Positions 22,442 through 24,794 of a DNA stretch of 24,794 nt are shown here, piece after piece; within the stretch, counting starts at the first letter, position 1, and every line of letters starts with the position of its first letter. The notes beneath the pieces are model-generated. The model was not told the DNA's origin and did not search any database. It saw only the letters and a list, made by a program, of their open reading frames with translations. The stretch is from Stenotrophomonas sp. UBA7346 (GTDB lineage Bacteria > Pseudomonadota > Gammaproteobacteria > Xanthomonadales > Xanthomonadaceae): positions 1 to 24,794 of the forward strand of contig DKPB01000053.1 in assembly GCA_002471015.1 (NCBI GenBank), read 5' to 3'. The position numbers and the translations under genes are program-made.

Positions 22442-23696
22442 GCGTCGTCACCCGGTCCGGTACCTGCTTGGCGCTGTCAATCCGCGTCCAGACAGGCATG
22501 GTGATGAAGAAGGCGAAGTACAGGAAGGTCAGCACGCGCCCCACCCAGGTTTCCCAGATCGCGGTGCCGGGGCCCGAGCCGATCACGCCCAGCCAAACGA
22601 AGCACACCGCCAGCACGCCCAGCATCACCTTGGAGATGAGACCACGGTAGCGGATCGACTTGACCTTGGCCTTGTCCAGCCACGGCACCAGGAACAGGAT
22701 GGCGATCGCCGAGAACATCACGATCACACCGCCCAGCTTGTTCGGCACCACGCGCAACATCGCGTAATACGGCGTGTAGTACCAGACCGGCTTGATGTGC
22801 TCCGGGGTCACCAGGCGGTTGGCCTCGGTGAAATTGTCATGCTCCAGGAACAGGCCACCGAAGCCGGGCGCGAAGAAGATGATGAAAGCGGCAATCATCA
22901 GCAGGAAGCCGACGCCCACCATGTCCTTGACCGTGTAATACGGGTGGAAAGGGATGCCATCGGTCGGTGCGGTCGGTGACCAGCGGTTGCCCTTGGGCCC
23001 CTTCTTGATCTCCACGCCATCCGGGTTGTTGGACCCTACTTCATGCAATGCACCCAGGTGCAGCACCACCAGCAGCAACAGCACCAGCGGCATGGCGATC
23101 ACGTGCAGGGCGAAGAAGCGGTTGAGGGTGGCATCACCGGGCAGGTAGTCGCCCATGATCCACTCGGTCAGGCCGTTGCCGATCACCGGGATGGCACCGA
23201 ACAGCGAGATGATCACCTTGGCGCCCCAGAACGACATCTGGCCCCAGGGCAGCACATAGCCCATGAAGGCTTCTGCCATCAGCACCAGGTAGATCAGCAT
23301 GCCCAGGATCCACACCAGCTCGCGCGGCTTCTTGTAACTGCCGTACATCAAGCCGCGGAACATGTGCAGATAGACCACGATGAAGAACAGCGAGGCGCCG
23401 GTGCTGTGCATGTAGCGGATCAGCCAGCCCCACTCCACGTCGCGCATGATGTACTCGACCGATGCGAACGCTTCAGCCGCACTCGGCTTGAAGTGCATGG
23501 TCAGGAAGATGCCGGTGAGAATCTGGTTGACCAGGATCACCAGCGCCAGCGAGCCGAAGTAGTACCAGAAGTTGAAATTCTTCGGTGCGTAGTACTCGCT
23601 GACGTGCTTGCGGTAGACCGGCATCAGCCCCGGCGCACGCTCATTGACCCAATTGGCCACACCGGTGGCGGTACGGGTAAGGATATTGTCGGCCAT
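22434..23696 (-). CDS. petB: Ubiquinol-cytochrome c reductase, cytochrome b
   Basis: 420-residue cytochrome b of the bc1 complex, a polytopic inner-membrane protein with the quinol oxidation and quinone reduction sites. Heme ligands are H97 and H111 (helix B) and H198 and H213 (helix D); the second pair is separated by 14 residues, one more than in mitochondrial and Rhodobacter cytochrome b. The Qo motif reads PVWY (303-306) in place of the usual PEWY. The IKPVWYYTPYYAMLR context confirms its identity. The C-terminal half ends with three more hydrophobic helices. It starts at ATG 23696, two bases after the petA stop, and overlaps petC. Confidence 0.97.
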   Translation of the reverse strand: MADNILTRTATGVANWVNERAPGLMPVYRKHVSEYYAPKNFNFWYYFGSLALVILVNQILTGIFLTMHFKPSAAEAFASVEYIMRDVEWGWLIRYMHSTGASLFFIVVYLHMFRGLMYGSYKKPRELVWILGMLIYLVLMAEAFMGYVLPWGQMSFWGAKVIISLFGAIPVIGNGLTEWIMGDYLPGDATLNRFFALHVIAMPLVLLLLVVLHLGALHEVGSNNPDGVEIKKGPKGNRWSPTAPTDGIPFHPYYTVKDMVGVGFLLMIAAFIIFFAPGFGGLFLEHDNFTEANRLVTPEHIKPVWYYTPYYAMLRVVPNKLGGVIVMFSAIAILFLVPWLDKAKVKSIRYRGLISKVMLGVLAVCFVWLGVIGSGPGTAIWETWVGRVLTFLYFAFFITMPVWTRIDSAKQVPDRVTTHD

Positions 23697-23698
23697 GA

Positions 23699-24319
23699 TC
23701 AGGCTGCCCCCTGCGGATCGACGCCGATGACGATGGTGTTGTCATCCACGTAATGGTGCGGTGGCACCAACAGGTTGATCGGTGCCGGCACGTCCTGGAA
23801 CACACGGCCGGACATGTCGAAGCGCGATTTGTGGCAGGGGCAGAAGTAACCGCCCTTCCATTGCGCGTCATAGGGCTCAGGGCGGATCTCGGCCACCATC
23901 TCCGGCGAACAGCCAAGATGGGTACACAGGCCCACCAGCACGGAAATGTCCGGCTTGATCGAGCGGTATTCGGGATTGGCCTTTAGCACGTAATCCGGCT
24001 GCTGGTCCTTGTTGCCGGATTCCGGGTCCTTCAGCCGTCCATCCAGCCCGGGCAATGCCTCGAGGATGGCCTTGGATCGTTTGACGATCCAGATGGGTTG
24101 GCCGCGCCATTCCAGGATCAGGCGTTGGCCTTCCTGCAGGGCGCTGATGTCGGCGGTCACCGGGGCACCGGCCAATTTGGCACGGGCGCTGGGGTTCCAT
24201 GACTTGATGAACGGTACCGCTGCGAAGCCGACGCCGACTGCTCCTACCACGGCCGTGGTAGCTGTCAAAAACCGCCGACGTCCGGTGTTGACTGGATCGT
24301 TTACCCCATCGTTGGCCAT
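23699..24319 (-). CDS. petA: Ubiquinol-cytochrome c reductase, Rieske iron-sulfur subunit
   Basis: 206-residue Rieske protein. An N-terminal twin-arginine-like segment GRRRFLTATTA (13-23) and one membrane helix (about 20-36) anchor it; proteobacterial Rieske subunits are Tat substrates. The [2Fe-2S] ligands are C132 and H134 (CTHLGC, 132-137) and C160 and H163 (CPCHKSRFD, 160-168). C137 and C162 form the usual disulfide. The residue that is Tyr in mitochondrial SxY is Phe here (F167), a change expected to lower the redox potential. ATG 24319 with GGAG six bases before it. First gene of petABC; a candidate promoter lies about 85 to 110 bases upstream. Confidence 0.97.
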   Translation of the reverse strand: MANDGVNDPVNTGRRRFLTATTAVVGAVGVGFAAVPFIKSWNPSARAKLAGAPVTADISALQEGQRLILEWRGQPIWIVKRSKAILEALPGLDGRLKDPESGNKDQQPDYVLKANPEYRSIKPDISVLVGLCTHLGCSPEMVAEIRPEPYDAQWKGGYFCPCHKSRFDMSGRVFQDVPAPINLLVPPHHYVDDNTIVIGVDPQGAA

Positions 24320-24401
24320 CCGGCACTCCGAATTGATTAGGTAGCTAGAGGCTGCCAGCGGCCTGGTGGGGGCCAGTCCGCTTTGAATCGAATCGTTCCC
24401 G

Positions 24402-24431
24402 AGTGTAGCGGAACGCTTAACGCTCGCACAA
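24402..24431 (-). promoter_or_regulatory. Candidate sigma-70-type promoter of petABC
   Basis: Minus-strand TTGTGC (24431-24426) and TACACT (24407-24402) are separated by 18 bases, a fair -35/-10 pair. It would give a leader of about 75 bases to the petA start. It lies between the stop of the lytic transglycosylase gene and petA. Assigned by eye only. Confidence 0.35.
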
Positions 24432-24490
24432 CGCGATCAAACACCAAGCCGCGGAATTTGTCACGGCCTGCCGCAGCACAATCGGAAGGG

Positions 24491-24794
24491 CTACTGGCGA
24501 CTTGCCTGCTCGCCCCGATAACGGTCGGCCAACTGGGCCACACGCTGCACGTAATACTGGGTCTCCTTGTAGGGAGGCACCCCGCCGTGACGGTCCACGG
24601 CGCCCTCGCCAGCGTTGTAACCGGCCGCGGCGAGGGTCAGATTGCCGTTGAAACGGCGCAACAACCATGACAGGTACTGCACGCCGCCACGGATGTTCTG
24701 GCCAGCATCATAGGAGTCGGACACTCCAAAGCGGCGAGCGGTCGCCGGCATCAGCTGCATCAGTCCCTGCGCACCGGCGCGGCTGAGCGCGGTC
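24491..24794 (-). CDS. Lytic transglycosylase, SLT domain (5' part outside window)
   Basis: The C-terminal ~100 residues of a lytic murein transglycosylase, cut by the end of the window. The readable part starts TALSRAGAQGLMQLMPATA, the family signature that follows the catalytic Glu; that Glu lies beyond the window. GVQYLSWLLRRF and AAGYNAGEGAV, with the YNAGEG substrate-groove motif, and the ETQYYVQRV segment complete a standard SLT fold of the MltC/Slt70 catalytic type. These enzymes cut the MurNAc-GlcNAc bond to leave 1,6-anhydro ends. It stops at TAG (24493-24491), about 170 bases before petA on the same strand. Which subfamily it belongs to cannot be told. Confidence 0.9.
   Translation of the reverse strand, partial: TALSRAGAQGLMQLMPATARRFGVSDSYDAGQNIRGGVQYLSWLLRRFNGNLTLAAAGYNAGEGAVDRHGGVPPYKETQYYVQRVAQLADRYRGEQASRQ

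Noticed and set aside
1..24794. CRISPR arrays, insertion sequences or Stenotrophomonas-type GTAG palindromic (SMAG) repeats
   Set aside because: No regularly spaced repeats, no transposase genes and no GTAG-headed hairpin copies were seen in the intergenic gaps.

Overview
This is a high-GC chromosomal segment that looks like a gammaproteobacterium of the Xanthomonadaceae, most probably Stenotrophomonas or a close relative. The inference rests on gene content and order: a fimT-pilV-pilW-pilX-pilY1-pilE minor-pilin operon, a large Oar-like TonB-dependent receptor, petABC followed by sspA-sspB, and purE-purK. No plasmid, phage, insertion-sequence or CRISPR signature was seen. Intergenic gaps are short (none over 300 bases) and the content is almost entirely core housekeeping and envelope genes.

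Layout. (1) 14-134: tRNA-Asn(GUU) with its terminator. (2) 178-6850, minus strand: a complete type IV pilus minor-pilin operon (fimT, pilV, pilW, pilX, pilY1, pilE) joined by short gaps or ATGA overlaps and closed by a terminator. Its products build the tip/priming complex of the pilus. (3) 6966-7991, plus strand: a LytS/AlgZ(FimS)-type membrane histidine kinase divergent from that operon, with no response regulator beside it; an AlgR-like site lies between the two. (4) 8002-9396, minus: ppnN, a LOG-family nucleotide nucleosidase. (5) 9501-12758, minus: the Oar-like TonB-dependent receptor, followed by a strong terminator and preceded by TGTCA-type direct repeats that resemble a Pho box. (6) 12976-14626, minus: grxD, an SDR gene and a marC-type gene, coupled by two consecutive GTGA overlaps. 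(7) 14745-15323, plus: iron superoxide dismutase, divergent from grxD. (8) 15425-17465, minus: purE-purK, then an AhpD/CMD-like gene whose ribosome binding site sits in a perfect hairpin. (9) 17525-20108, plus: a cysteine-free Trm112-like gene, nadC, a secreted DUF2272 protein and a DUF3301 membrane protein. (10) 20396-24319, minus: petA-petB-petC (cytochrome bc1), sspA and sspB. (11) The window ends inside a lytic transglycosylase gene on the minus strand.

How the genes work together: the pilus block and its divergent kinase are a plausible structure-plus-regulator neighbourhood. grxD/sodB and the AhpD-like gene relate to redox and iron homeostasis. petABC is the respiratory bc1 complex. sspA/sspB are the stringent-starvation RNA-polymerase-associated protein and the ClpXP adaptor. 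I did not find a clearly undescribed multi-gene system. The most useful leads are regulatory (AlgR-like site, Pho-box-like repeats, RBS hairpin) and proteins missing hallmark residues (the SDR, the Trm112-like protein, the PilY1 N-terminal domain).
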